Below are positions 40,377 to 50,712 of a stretch of 64,000 bases of DNA, piece by piece (position 1 is the first letter of the stretch; every line of letters begins with the position of its first letter). The stretch spans positions 22,043,585 through 22,107,584 of the forward strand of contig NC_067205.1 in assembly GCF_026262505.1 (NCBI RefSeq), given 5' to 3'. The DNA comes from Trichomonas vaginalis G3. Taxonomy: Eukaryota > Parabasalia > Trichomonadida > Trichomonadidae. A program made the translations under genes and the position numbers. The notes under the pieces were generated by a model. The model did not search any database. It saw nothing but the letters and a program-made list of their open reading frames with translations, and was not told where the DNA came from.

Positions 40377-41990
40377 GGATAACAGACTAAAATAGATAAT
40401 AACTTAGAATCACTTCAAGATCTATTTAGAGTTGTCTAAATCAGATCCTGCTTTTTCAAAATACATCAAAAAAATAGCTTTTGATTTGAATTACTTATTT
40501 TAATGAATTTTAGTAAGTATTCCAACAGATAATATATTACACAACAAACGAAAAATGCATTCTCTTACAGAATTTAAGAATATGACTAGATTTGTTTTCT
40601 TCCCAGATTAGCATTCTCAAAAGCAAACTGTATATAGTAAAAATCATTTGAGAAAGCGATGATTCTGTGTATAAAACCTAACTACATAAATTCTCAAATA
40701 AGATTTTATGCATTTCCAATACACCGAAATTAGTTCATTACGCATTCAATTCTAGTTTAAAAAAATACTCTTTTATTGCATTTATTAGTGGAACAATGGC
40801 GTGATAATATTATATTTGTTTCATATGGCAAGCAACTTATGAAAGAATTGAAATGCTACGAATATATATTTCAGTGCTCTTCATTTATATATATTTTTAA
40901 CTAATCTTGATAGAAAAGACACTAACTTTCCCACTCCATATCATTAGTTTTGCTTAGCTGTTTATGATGATAACTAAAGTGGTATAGTTATGCAAATATC
41001 TATACATATTGTTTGCACCTTTTTTACCAAAGTAAAATTCAAAAATAGACTTTGGTAAATTGCGTTCAATACTTGATATTATATAATATGATTTTATTCA
41101 AATTTATTATAAATACCCTCTATATAAGGAATTTTAGTCGCTCTAAGTCTTGAAATCTAAATTTAATTTAAATCAAATTTTTGCATGCATTCTATCAATT
41201 TAGAGGAGTTACTGCGTATATTTCAAATCCATATAATGTTTAATGTGTGCATGGAGTTGAAAATATATACAGTGACCTAAAAAATTCGTTAGTGGCCAGA
41301 ATACTCGGTAGTAGAAAAGTGACAGTTCCTCAATTTTTTCATACGTTAGCACCCAGACTTCATTTAATCTCAGTGAATTGTGAGTCCAAGCTTGAAAAAC
41401 CTTCAAATAACAGATAAGGAAGGCTAAACAACTTATAAAATGCAAAAATACGATATTTTTATTCCTAATTAAACAATTGTTTATTTTGCAAAACCAAAGA
41501 GTCATATTTTACGATTTGTATGACATCTTCGGCATGTACTCTCTTTGTTTGTTTGCATTTGATTGCGATACTCTTTTTTTAGGCATCATCACATGTTTTT
41601 TAGAATCTAAATAGTTACACTCAAATTAACCTAGGTTCTATTTTTACACTCAAATTAACCTAGAAAGTGCGATCGTGGATTTGAGGGGAAAATAATCGTA
41701 CTACTGAGTTTTTCCCCGTACTATCGAGTTTTTTCGGTATTCGTGCAGTTAGTACGTGCTTCCACAGTTGTTTTTGCATATTTTCTGAGAAACGAAGATT
41801 TACTGGCACATCATAAACTATAAAAAGTGACGAAATTGCAATAAGGTGAAATTGAATTGAGTAATTTGAGGTGAGGTGTAAATATAATATGGATCCATTA
41901 TTTACATAAGATATAAATTCTCAAAATCATTTTGAATGGCTTACTTTTGTATCGATGATTCAAAAATTGAAATAAATCTGACCTTACAAG
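40377..41990. other. Intergenic, nothing recognised
   Basis: About 1.6 kb A+T-rich spacer. Two AAAAGTGAC words (41315-41323, 41823-41831) and a duplicated 20-base word around 41620-41660 (ACTCAAATTAACCTAG, twice) are the only structure noted. Confidence 0.45.
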
Positions 41991-42976
41991 TATTTTTTTT
42001 TGTCTGCATTTACGGTATTTCTAATACTTCTTTTTAGATTTTGCTCATCGAGTGATGATTTATGGAAGCAGTTCTTTCCTAATGATAATCTACCATCAAA
42101 TTCGATACAAAATAAAAATAATCCGAATATTGATACAACAGCTAGCAATTATTTCATTGATTTTTGTGGATTCAAATCATATACAAAAACAGTAATTAAT
42201 ATTAAGCAAGATAACTCGATTAAGTTTTTAATATCGAACTCGATTTTCCAAAAAAATTACAATTCGAATTCAGAATCCAATGCAGCTAATATAAATATTC
42301 TTTCCAATGCGCGTTATGTTGAATACAGAACAGTCGCTTTAAATTGTACCACTCAACACACATGTCATCACGTTAAACTTAAATATAAAGATGGCAGTAC
42401 TTTTATTGAAAATTGTACAATACGTGAAGGCGTTTATTGTAAACTTGGAAATGACATCACTATTGGCTCATGTGTTTATAACAATGAAGCAAATAACCTT
42501 GAAATTAGTTACATAAATATGACTGATGTACTTGCTAGAGATGTTGTTGCATATTATCTTAAAACTCCAAAGAATCCAGTTATTGCTAAATATTCCTTAT
42601 ATTGTTTGATAAAAACACAAATGACCAAAATCATAGGATTTGATGCAAATCTAAATATGAGTTACTGCAACATCTTTAATTAAATGGAATAATTGCATTT
42701 TATGGCGGAGCAAATAATGTTTATATTGACAATTGTGCAATATTCAATAACGGGTGTGGTGGAAATGTTATAGGAGGGACTGATGGATACACACCTTATG
42801 TTTCCTTAACTAATAGCTTCATCGATAATTATAATCGGCTATCAAAGATTTCCAAAAAAGAAAATGTTACTGAGTCATATTATATGTACAATTTGCCTTT
42901 ATATGAAACTCTTATTTATAAAAACACACAGGTTTTGCATAAGCCTGAAATCATGAGGCTATACAAACGAAGATAA
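41991..42976 (+). pseudogene. Beta-helix family member C, start lost and a deletion
   Basis: Third tandem paralogue. The frame opens at a TTG near 42000 (FLILLFRFCSSSDDLWKQFFPNDN), while the position of the ATG seen in copy A reads AATAAATCTG here. About 20 net bases are lost at about 42680, compared with B (at AATTAAATGG), which ends the first frame at 42683. The C-terminal part (YIDNCAIFNNGCGG to RLYKRR) continues to 42976. The middle matches B closely (VYNNEANNLEISYINMTDVLARDV). Confidence 0.75.
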
Positions 42977-43857
42977 AGTTGGACAACCATAATTGAAATT
43001 GCAAATATTCTTAGAGCTATGATTAGTATTGAGCGTAAAAAGATAGAGAGAAATTATTTATAATGCTGTCATCTGAACAAAATATTCCTTATAGAAGAAA
43101 TGAAAATTAAGTTTTTTCTTGTTAAATTTCAATTAACAAGGTCTCCTTCTTCAATTATTTCACTTTAGGGAATCTTATTGGTCTTGGTGCGAAAATAATT
43201 GAATAGATAAAGGGTAAATGAAAAAGTTAATTGTATCAAAGTTGAATTGATGTTTATGTCATATCTGTAGAGTCAATGCCATTAACTTTCTACGAAATTA
43301 TTCATCTTCTTTGATCAACCTCTATTGCACATATGTTATTGTCACCAACACTGTGCTTGGTTTTCCTCACATATGAGAATGTTTTTTCACCTTATCCAAG
43401 ATGAATTTATTTCAAAACATCCTGATTTATATTCAATAAAATGGAATTATGAGCTCATAGTGTTGATAAATGTTCTCTTACTTTGAAAACGATATCTAAA
43501 GAGAGTGTTATGTTTTATAAGCATAAAGAAATCAATATTGAATTGTATAAATTCACAAAAAAAGATCATTTGTTGATAGTCGGTTTTAAATATTAATTTT
43601 TTTATGTAAAAATATCATGAGTGTGTATGAAAGATTTAATTTACTGAATTCGGTAATTCTCGTAATGATTATCAAAATTATAGGTGCCTAAATCAATTTT
43701 AAAGCAGGCAACACTAAAGTATGCATTATCGCTGCATATCAAGGGGAAAATCCTTGAAATTTCGAGATAATTTGAATCATTTATATTTTAATATTCTTTC
43801 AACTGCAGTGTAGGCAAGTGTAAAATGTATTTTGTTGATTGCTATGTTGTAATTTTC
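42977..43857. other. Intergenic, nothing recognised
   Basis: A+T-rich spacer between convergent units (copy C and the small minus-strand gene). No feature seen. Confidence 0.45.
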
Positions 43858-44133
43858 TTATTTCTTTGCAATAACATGACGATAATTTCCTGCCTCGTCC
43901 AAAGAAACGACATATTTCATTGTATTTTCGTTAGACTCTTCAGGTTCATCTCCATTTGCAAGATCTAATACCTCTATGTTATTTTCTTTAAAAAACGTAT
44001 CTTCTGTATCAACTGGATAAAAAGCAGATTTATTATGAAGAGCACTGACATACATGTATGGATGTGCAACGATCTTTCCATTGTTTTTGCGCATCTCTTC
44101 TAATAAAATTTCTACTTGCGACTGCTCTTCCAT
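43858..44133 (-). CDS. Small unknown acidic protein (91 aa)
   Basis: Minus-strand frame. The start is chosen at MEEQSQVEILLEEMRKNNGK (44133); an extra in-frame ATG at 44151 would add only MKIKKI. An N-terminal helix is followed by a strand-rich middle (GKIVAHPYMYVSALHNKSAF) and an acidic segment (NGDEPEESNE). No domain recognised, no membrane segment. Codon use and composition look like a real host gene. Function unknown. Confidence 0.6.
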   Translation of the reverse strand: MEEQSQVEILLEEMRKNNGKIVAHPYMYVSALHNKSAFYPVDTEDTFFKENNIEVLDLANGDEPEESNENTMKYVVSLDEAGNYRHVIAKK

Positions 44134-44151
44134 AATTTTTTTTATTTTCAC

Positions 44152-44537
44152 TTTTATCGAAGATCTCGAGCAGTGATAATATGAATTGTGATTGAATAAC
44201 TTCGTTAATGAATTATATATAAGATGTGAAGATTAACTCATGTATTATGCAAATGATATCTAAAAAATTGAAATAAAATCTTCAAAATTAAGAAGTGATT
44301 TAGAGTTAATAATAGAGGATATGTGTTTAAAAGTTCCAATTTTGATGGGTTGTTAAATCCAATTTTGTCTATTTATGGAAAATACTGATAAATTTTTCAA
44401 ATCTAATTTAATTTCATTTGATTCAAAGAAATATGTTATATTTAAAGATTAAAATTCTTTATATTACAATTCAAATGCATAAAATTACATTAATTAAATG
44501 ATTTAATAAAATTCGAACTCTATTTTCACAAAATGTT
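44152..44537. other. Intergenic, nothing recognised
   Basis: Short A+T-rich spacer between two minus-strand genes. Confidence 0.45.
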
Positions 44538-45458
44538 CTAACGAGGACGGCCTTTATCTGAATTATAGTAATCATCTGTTCGTGGGCGATGATATTCTTG
44601 TCTATGGTATCTTTCACGTTCTGTTCGATCGTATTCTTCTCTACTAGGTTGTCTTTTGTAATCATATCTATCATCGTAATGGCTATCTTTTCTTTCAGGT
44701 GGTCTTTCGTAATTTCTGTATTCTTCTCTTTCTGGACGTCTATAACTATATTCTTCGCGATCATATCTATCTTGAGGTGGTGGAGGTGGACGAGAGTACT
44801 CTTGTGATTCATTCCTATATGATCTTCTGTCGTTGTATGGTTCACTTCGTTCATTTCTATAATTATCTCTTCTTTCATGGTATTGCCTATCGTAATTTTG
44901 ATAAGAAGGAGGACGATCGTATTGTACTTCAGGTAGTTGGTTTTGTCTCTCTTGTTCTGCTTTAATTTTATATCTTGTTTCAATTTCATGTTGAACAAGT
45001 CTAAGTAATTCAGCTCGTTTGGTTTCCATATTATCACGCAATTGAGGGTTTGAAGGAGGAGTGTATTTTTCTACTTTACGAGGATCATTTCGGACTCCGA
45101 AATTTTCCCTCGTTATGAAGTTCTTTTCGGACCAAAGAAGTTTTATCCTCTTACCCATTAATGGTGTTCTATCCAGATTATTGTAAGCATCGAGCGCATC
45201 ATGTTTTCTCTCAAAAGCTACGTAAGCTATATAGAAATCTGCCCCTGTGTCGTTTTTATTAATCTTATATGCGAGTATTCTCCCTGATTTTTGGAAGAAT
45301 TTGATAAATTCTTCGTTCGTTATATTCTTCGTTATTCCTTTCACGAATAAGACTTGATCTTGAGTGACTTTCCTTACATTTTCTGGTAAATCTGCTATTT
45401 TTGTTTCATTATCTATGATTTCTATTGGTGTAAATTCAGATGAAGAATTTTCCATCAT
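44538..45458 (-). CDS. RRM protein with Arg/Tyr-rich tail
   Basis: 306 residues. One RNA-recognition motif at about residues 33-112 (RNP2-like VLFVKGI, then DFYIAYVAFER as RNP1-like, ending GKRIKLLWSEK). A short charged helix (MRETKRAELL-like region about 140-175) follows, then a 130-residue low-complexity tail of Arg, Tyr, Glu, Asp and Pro (DRYDREEYSYRRPEREEYR, PPPPPQDRYD). Such RS/RY-like tails are typical of splicing or mRNA-processing factors, where they mediate protein-protein contacts. Which complex it joins is unknown. A GTCACTTTT word (in gene sense) lies directly before the ATG. Confidence 0.85.
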   Translation of the reverse strand: MMENSSSEFTPIEIIDNETKIADLPENVRKVTQDQVLFVKGITKNITNEEFIKFFQKSGRILAYKINKNDTGADFYIAYVAFERKHDALDAYNNLDRTPLMGKRIKLLWSEKNFITRENFGVRNDPRKVEKYTPPSNPQLRDNMETKRAELLRLVQHEIETRYKIKAEQERQNQLPEVQYDRPPSYQNYDRQYHERRDNYRNERSEPYNDRRSYRNESQEYSRPPPPPQDRYDREEYSYRRPEREEYRNYERPPERKDSHYDDRYDYKRQPSREEYDRTERERYHRQEYHRPRTDDYYNSDKGRPR

Positions 45459-45463
45459 GTAAC

Positions 45464-45472
45464 AAAAGTGAC
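45464..45472 (-). promoter_or_regulatory. GTCACTTTT motif at RRM/RY-rich gene start
   Basis: Six bases upstream of the minus-strand ATG at 45458, in the same sense as the SEC11 copy. So close to the ATG, it must lie at or near the transcription start, since trichomonad 5' UTRs are very short. Confidence 0.45.
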
Positions 45473-45997
45473 ACTCACTGATACATTCCCTCTCTAATGT
45501 CAGAAATTGAATTCATTGTTCTTCTCCATGACAACACTTTCTAATCATACAGATGCTTTACAAATGCAGTTAACTATATTCTTATCATTTGGGATGTATC
45601 AACAAATTAATTTTGTTATTTCTGTTTTCTGCGATCTATAATATTGCTCTCTATGAATACACACATTTCTATTTTTTGTTGTATGACTTATTTATAATGA
45701 ATTCATTTGATATTGTAATTTTTTTATTTTGATAAAAGGTTTTACTTTGAAACCTTTCATTTGATTGACTGAGAATTTTCTAATGTATATTCAATCAATC
45801 TAGATGTTAGTTTAGTATAATTAACAAATAAAATTTCATAATTTGAATTCTGAACATTAACTTTTCGATATTAACAATCATAAAGTGGATAACTTTGTAA
45901 ACCGGAACGAACGCATGAGAAGTTAATAGTAAATAAAAATAAAATTGGATAAATGTGGAATACAAATAATAAATTAAGAATTTAATTAACATTAGAA
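45473..45997. other. Intergenic, nothing recognised
   Basis: A+T-rich spacer between two minus-strand genes. No feature seen. Confidence 0.4.
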
Positions 45998-46552
45998 TCA
46001 TACAGATGTTGCATGCTGCGCTTCTTGATTTACAGGAGGAAGTACATAAAGACGAACTTTCGGAGTGTGAACTTCAACGATTATTGGCGTAAATCCAACA
46101 TGTGATGGTAAATCGACTATTTGTTCTGTAGCAGGGATAGGCATTTCATCATCCTTTTTCAATACAACGGGTTCTTCCTTATCATATCTGTGCTGTCTAC
46201 GATATAAAGAAAGGAAACGGTTTCTGATTGTATTTCCTGTTCTACCCTTCATGGTTTTGGCTATTAAATTCCATTTATTACCGTGGATTTCGTATTGTTG
46301 TAACAATAACTGGTCTTCTTCAGCAGTCCAAAGGGTGTGCTCGATATTTGGTCTTAAATAATTTTGATATCTCTCTCTGCATTGTCTTGGAGTCCTTGTT
46401 TCCATGGCAATACTTATAGATCTCCAATTTGGAGTTTTTCCACTGTCATTAACTAATTGCAATAGTTTCGCATCTTCCTCCTTCGTAAACTTCGAGCGCA
46501 TTTCTCCTTGTTTACGAACAGGAGTAGTTCCATTTGGAAGCTTTCTATCCAT
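45998..46552 (-). CDS. R2R3 Myb transcription factor
   Basis: 184 residues with two Myb repeats. R2 is about 19-67 (KFTKEEDAKLLQLV, NWRSISIAM, RQCRERYQNYL), with the first Trp replaced by Phe22. R3 is about 70-119 (LWTAEEDQLLLQQYEIHG, KWNLIAKTMKGRTGNTIRNRF). The C-terminal 60 residues are Pro/Val-rich and unrelated to known domains. T. vaginalis has a large R2R3 Myb family and some members regulate adhesin genes. Targets of this one are unknown. Nuclear localisation is expected. Confidence 0.95.
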   Translation of the reverse strand: MDRKLPNGTTPVRKQGEMRSKFTKEEDAKLLQLVNDSGKTPNWRSISIAMETRTPRQCRERYQNYLRPNIEHTLWTAEEDQLLLQQYEIHGNKWNLIAKTMKGRTGNTIRNRFLSLYRRQHRYDKEEPVVLKKDDEMPIPATEQIVDLPSHVGFTPIIVEVHTPKVRLYVLPPVNQEAQHATSV

Positions 46553-47027
46553 TGCAAATTTGAATTAGCTTTTTTTTGAAAAAAAGATTTTTTTGAGGAA
46601 TTTATTTTAATCTGTGACCATATCTGATTCATATTAAATTCATAATTTTCTCGTTTAGAATTGTGAGCATTGAATGGCGCCATTGATTTTGTAAATTAAT
46701 TTGAGAAGAAATTTTACGGGCTTAAAGATTACGAAAAATCTTATCAAATCCAACTTATGCTTGAGTAACATACTAAAATCACAATGATTCAGGCGCCAAA
46801 AATTTTTACACAAAATTGAAAACTATAAATCAAATCCAAGGTAATTTTAATCACCTACGCAGGGCATATAGCAAAGATGATTTTATTTACGGTTGAATTC
46901 TTATCTGTCAAATTAATGCTAAATTTCCGAAAAATCGTAAAAAGCCAAATGCATGTTCAGATATGTTATGAGCAACAATATAGTTTAAAGAATAATATTA
47001 CAAAAATTTACATAATATAAAATTCAA
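46553..47027. other. Intergenic, nothing recognised
   Basis: A+T-rich spacer. It contains GGCGCCATTGATTTTG, but no gene. Confidence 0.4.
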
Positions 47028-48092
47028 TTACTTCGAAAGTTTGCAGAATGTTGGTGTATCAGGGTTCAAGTACGTTACAGCAAAATTCTTTGGTGTATTT
47101 TGCAGAATTTCCCATGCTTGAGGCATTGGAACCCTATGCATGTGAATTGAAGCCGCAGTTCTGCAAGGGCATGGCAGCATTGGTGCAGCATTCGAGAACA
47201 AGCGATAAACCTTAGGACATTGTGCAACTCTTTCGTATTGTCTCTTCATAATGATATCTGTTTCAGTATTTGGCCACGTAACGATAAATTTATTGCTCAT
47301 CCAATCCTCGACTTTGATGGATTGAATCTGTAAGAAATAATTGAAAGCAACGTCATCTGCACTTCCCAAGCAAATAGAGCGGAATTCAGACTCTCTTTTA
47401 AGGAACTGACGAACAGCGAAGTTCGAAAACAGGTAGCCTGTACCGCCATGAGGATATAATTTGTGATTGTATTCATGACAATTGTAGGCTAAAGCTACTT
47501 CCTTCATTGGGTCGTATTTGGATTCAAGTTCTTGTATAAGTTCCAAAAGATACTTCCAATTGACAAATGTATCATGTGTTCCTCTGAAATACCAACGATA
47601 ATCTGGGTATTTTTCAACAAAGTGCTTCCATGTATTGGGTGTACGCTGGCAAAATTGCTTATCATTATGTGTTTGCTGATTATCTGTAAGAACTTCGAAT
47701 GTGATGTTATTTGTTGTTAATGGACCATTTGAAATGTAGTTGACAGCTGTCGTTCCGCTATAGTCTTTGATTTGGAATTCCCAGAACTTTCCACGTAGAT
47801 CCTGGCCTGGTGGGAACTTCTGATCATTACCAACAATATTATAAAAAGAAATACTTGTACGAAATTCCTCTTTTCCATTATTATTAAGCCAAGCTTCCAT
47901 CGGAGCATTAGTAATTTGAATGAATTTTGGATGATCTGGTCTGTTTTCCGCTTGAATTGTATTCATTAATCCATTCTTATGAATCACTGAAACAGATAAG
48001 CACAAGCAAGAAATACAAACAATGATAAGTATAATTATCTTAATAATTCCACTTCGCCTCTCTTGTTTGATTTTATCATAAGCTAATAACAT
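47028..48092 (-). CDS. Fringe-like (GT31) type II membrane glycosyltransferase
   Basis: 354 residues. A short cytosolic N-terminus and one membrane anchor (about 16-37, IIKIIILIIVCISCLCLSVSV) make it a Golgi-type type II protein. The lumenal domain resembles Fringe/C1GalT enzymes: KHFVEKYPDYRWYFRGTHDTFVN (about 157-177), then HGGTGYLFSNFAVRQFL and GSADDVAFNYFLQ. These correspond to the acidic metal-binding motif, the GGAG-type acceptor loop and the conserved late acidic pair. Where Fringe has Asp-Asp-Asp, this has Thr-His-Asp (172-174), so metal binding or activity may differ. Cys-rich C-terminus. GTCACTTTT (antisense) lies just before the ATG. Confidence 0.8.
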   Translation of the reverse strand: MLLAYDKIKQERRSGIIKIIILIIVCISCLCLSVSVIHKNGLMNTIQAENRPDHPKFIQITNAPMEAWLNNNGKEEFRTSISFYNIVGNDQKFPPGQDLRGKFWEFQIKDYSGTTAVNYISNGPLTTNNITFEVLTDNQQTHNDKQFCQRTPNTWKHFVEKYPDYRWYFRGTHDTFVNWKYLLELIQELESKYDPMKEVALAYNCHEYNHKLYPHGGTGYLFSNFAVRQFLKRESEFRSICLGSADDVAFNYFLQIQSIKVEDWMSNKFIVTWPNTETDIIMKRQYERVAQCPKVYRLFSNAAPMLPCPCRTAASIHMHRVPMPQAWEILQNTPKNFAVTYLNPDTPTFCKLSK

Positions 48093-48101
48093 TTTTTAAA
48101 T

Positions 48102-48110
48102 GTCACTTTT
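48102..48110. promoter_or_regulatory. AAAAGTGAC motif at the Fringe-like gene start
   Basis: Ten bases upstream of the minus-strand ATG at 48092, reading AAAAGTGACATTTAAAAA in gene sense, opposite to the SEC11 copy. Confidence 0.45.
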
Positions 48111-49212
48111 TCAATTTCGATTTTCAACCATTTCCCTTGATCTCTGGGAATCTAAACTTTTACGTTCATCACCACCACAGCAATTCAAAATCATCAACCA
48201 ACAAGATTCCAAAAAATAAACATGTTGATTGACAATCATTCAACCTTTCCAGATCTTAACATTGTTATACTCATTAACACATCTTATTTTTATGAGAAAT
48301 GCTGATAATTATCTAACATAATTATACAACTGCTTTAGCTCTAAATCCAAAAAAACATTTTCGAATGAATGGTGAATTGAGCACTAAAAGCTTCTTGATT
48401 CTATTTACACATTCGTCCCAAAGCTGATATTACATAATTTGCTTCGTAAAATAAATTTAATTCTTAGATATTTTTACTTTTTTTTTATTTTTTCATAAAT
48501 TATGTAGCAGGCTACTATATTAATGTTTTGCTTAATTGCTTATTTATGAAATATACATATGTTGTGATCAAAATTTTAATGAATAAATATTCTCAAAAAT
48601 TGTCATTGTATGTTATGAATAAAACGAAAATTATTGAAAAAGAATTTATTATAGAGTGCATCTCTAATTCCAAAATTTTTTCATTTTTGTTTTTTTCATG
48701 ATATTTTTATATTTTTTCAATTCATTTTTCAAATTTTTGATTTTTTTTGGTATTCAAAGTTGAATATTATCACAAATTAAAAGGATAGTATTAACTTACA
48801 AGGTAATTTATTCAAGTTTTCGCAATTAGTTCCTTAAAAATTTGCTTTTTCAGTAGAATTTGCAATCAAATCAGGGCGAAATTATTGATATTTATAGTTG
48901 TTTTAGCTATGTTAGTATTGATTCATGATGTTTATGCTAATAATGAGATCTATTTTAGTTAACAAAGAATAATTTCATATCATTTCATATAATACAAAAA
49001 CAAGGGTATGAAAGCAGTCAAATACAGCTAATGCATAATACATATTCCAGTGTAATGTGCATGGAACTAAAGAAATCCACATTTTTTCGAAAAAAATTAA
49101 AATACATAAACAAAATTTTATAAATTTTTACCAAGGAACATGTAACATAATAATATTTTGGCTTTTCATAAAACATAAAAAAGAATAAAATGATTTGAAG
49201 TTATTTTTTGTT
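48111..49212. other. Intergenic, nothing recognised
   Basis: 1.1 kb of A+T-rich DNA with several T8-T9 runs. No feature seen. Confidence 0.45.
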
Positions 49213-49941
49213 TCATTGTTCGTCTTCATCTTCAGGAACCATATTGGCCCAGCTGAACAAGTTCTTGCTCATAAGGTCAACAAGTTGGCGTGATTCATCG
49301 AGCTGATTCTGATCAATATCAGTTGCATTCTGATCAAACTGGTCAATTGCTGAATTGCACATTTCCTGTGCAGCAGCCAAATTTTTACGCTGCTCGTATT
49401 GGAAAACGGAAGCATTTAAGATGCTTGAAAGGTAATATGGATGATTTTTGCTTAAATTGGAAGCGCAGATATCTATAGCTTGTTGGTAGAGTTTTTCAGC
49501 TTGATCTAAAGCAGAAAGTGACTCTGTTTCATCGGAGAACTCGGAGATGTAACGATAAAGATCTGCTTTGAATTTGATGAAGAAAGCGGTGGATTCTGGA
49601 GATCCTTCAGCTGCTGGTATTAAGACAGTCTCCATTGTTTCAATTCCCTCTTTGCAAATACTGATTAATTGATGAGTAACGCTTTCCATTTTATTTTCAA
49701 GAGCACGAACGAGTTCTATATGGCCTTGCTTCTTCTCAGCTTGTAAGTACATTGAAAGTATTCTTAATGACTCACGCATTGAATCAGCCATCTTTTTATA
49801 AATAACTTGGAAAATAAGTCTTCGATTTGCGTCAAATAGAGGATCAATTTCGATCAACTCTTTCAGTGCTTGGAGGGCGTCCTCAAGCCTTTTTGTATTC
49901 ACGAAAACGTTGCACATATACTCAAGATCTTGAGCATCCAT
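49213..49941 (-). CDS. 14-3-3 protein
   Basis: 242 residues, the usual 14-3-3 length. These dimeric adaptors bind phospho-Ser/Thr peptides in signalling partners. The basic pocket is kept at the expected places: Lys49 and Arg56 in YKKMADSMRES, and Arg130-Tyr131 in KADLYRYISEF (Arg127-Tyr128 in human zeta). The family helices are recognisable, for example YYLSSILNASVFQYEQ and an acidic end PEDEDEQ. Divergent from animal isoforms but complete. Cytoplasmic. Confidence 0.93.
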   Translation of the reverse strand: MDAQDLEYMCNVFVNTKRLEDALQALKELIEIDPLFDANRRLIFQVIYKKMADSMRESLRILSMYLQAEKKQGHIELVRALENKMESVTHQLISICKEGIETMETVLIPAAEGSPESTAFFIKFKADLYRYISEFSDETESLSALDQAEKLYQQAIDICASNLSKNHPYYLSSILNASVFQYEQRKNLAAAQEMCNSAIDQFDQNATDIDQNQLDESRQLVDLMSKNLFSWANMVPEDEDEQ

Positions 49942-50712
49942 TTTTACTTTACAAAAAACAAAAAATTATCGTTGAATTGAGGGAATAAAAATCAACAAAT
50001 GATTGTTATGGATGATGGGCGAATCAAATTAATATTTAGTTCATGATAAATCTAAATATCTCAAAATATACTATTAATTACTAATAAAAATATGAAGTTG
50101 AAATTTGAATTTCTAAACACATTTAAGCTAGAGGCTATTAATCATACGCATATTAACACATACTTGTCTAAGAAACAAAACATTACCTAGAATAGAGACA
50201 ATGTTAAGCAAACAATCTGATATTGAGAACTTATACTGATAAACACATGTATGACTCTTAAATCATATATTACATATAGGTAAGCTTAAGTATGGTTACA
50301 GTGGCCGTTTCATCAATAGGACACTATATCATTGAATCCCAATAATGTTTAAAAATCTGAAAGACAACTTGAAATATCTAATATTTCGACACGTGAGTAT
50401 GGTTCTTCATGGTCAGTTCTTTCAGTTATGGGAACGTGAAATCCAATTGTTGTAGGCCAAGTGATAAATTCAAAACGGACTGCATAAATGATTTTAAATT
50501 GGATTGTTTTTGATTGCTTGAAGGTCTGTAAGTGATTTGTTTACGATGATTTCAATTTCAATGTTGTTTTCGAAGGAGTAATCGTGGAGAACTCAGTTAT
50601 CCAGATTTGTATTGAGGCATATTTTCAAATAATGTGCTTTTTCAAGGCCTTTCAAATCTGATGTAATAAACTTTCAATTCATCTCATCGTTTTTTTTCTC
50701 CCTCATAAAATT
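49942..50712. other. Divergent intergenic region
   Basis: Lies between the divergent 14-3-3 and MFS genes. No clear element seen except T/A-rich tracts near both starts. Confidence 0.4.

Noticed and set aside
44471-45037. Second long minus-strand frame overlapping the RRM/RY-rich gene
   Set aside because: It is the shifted reading of the repetitive Arg/Tyr tail, rich in Ile/Met/Lys, with no domain.
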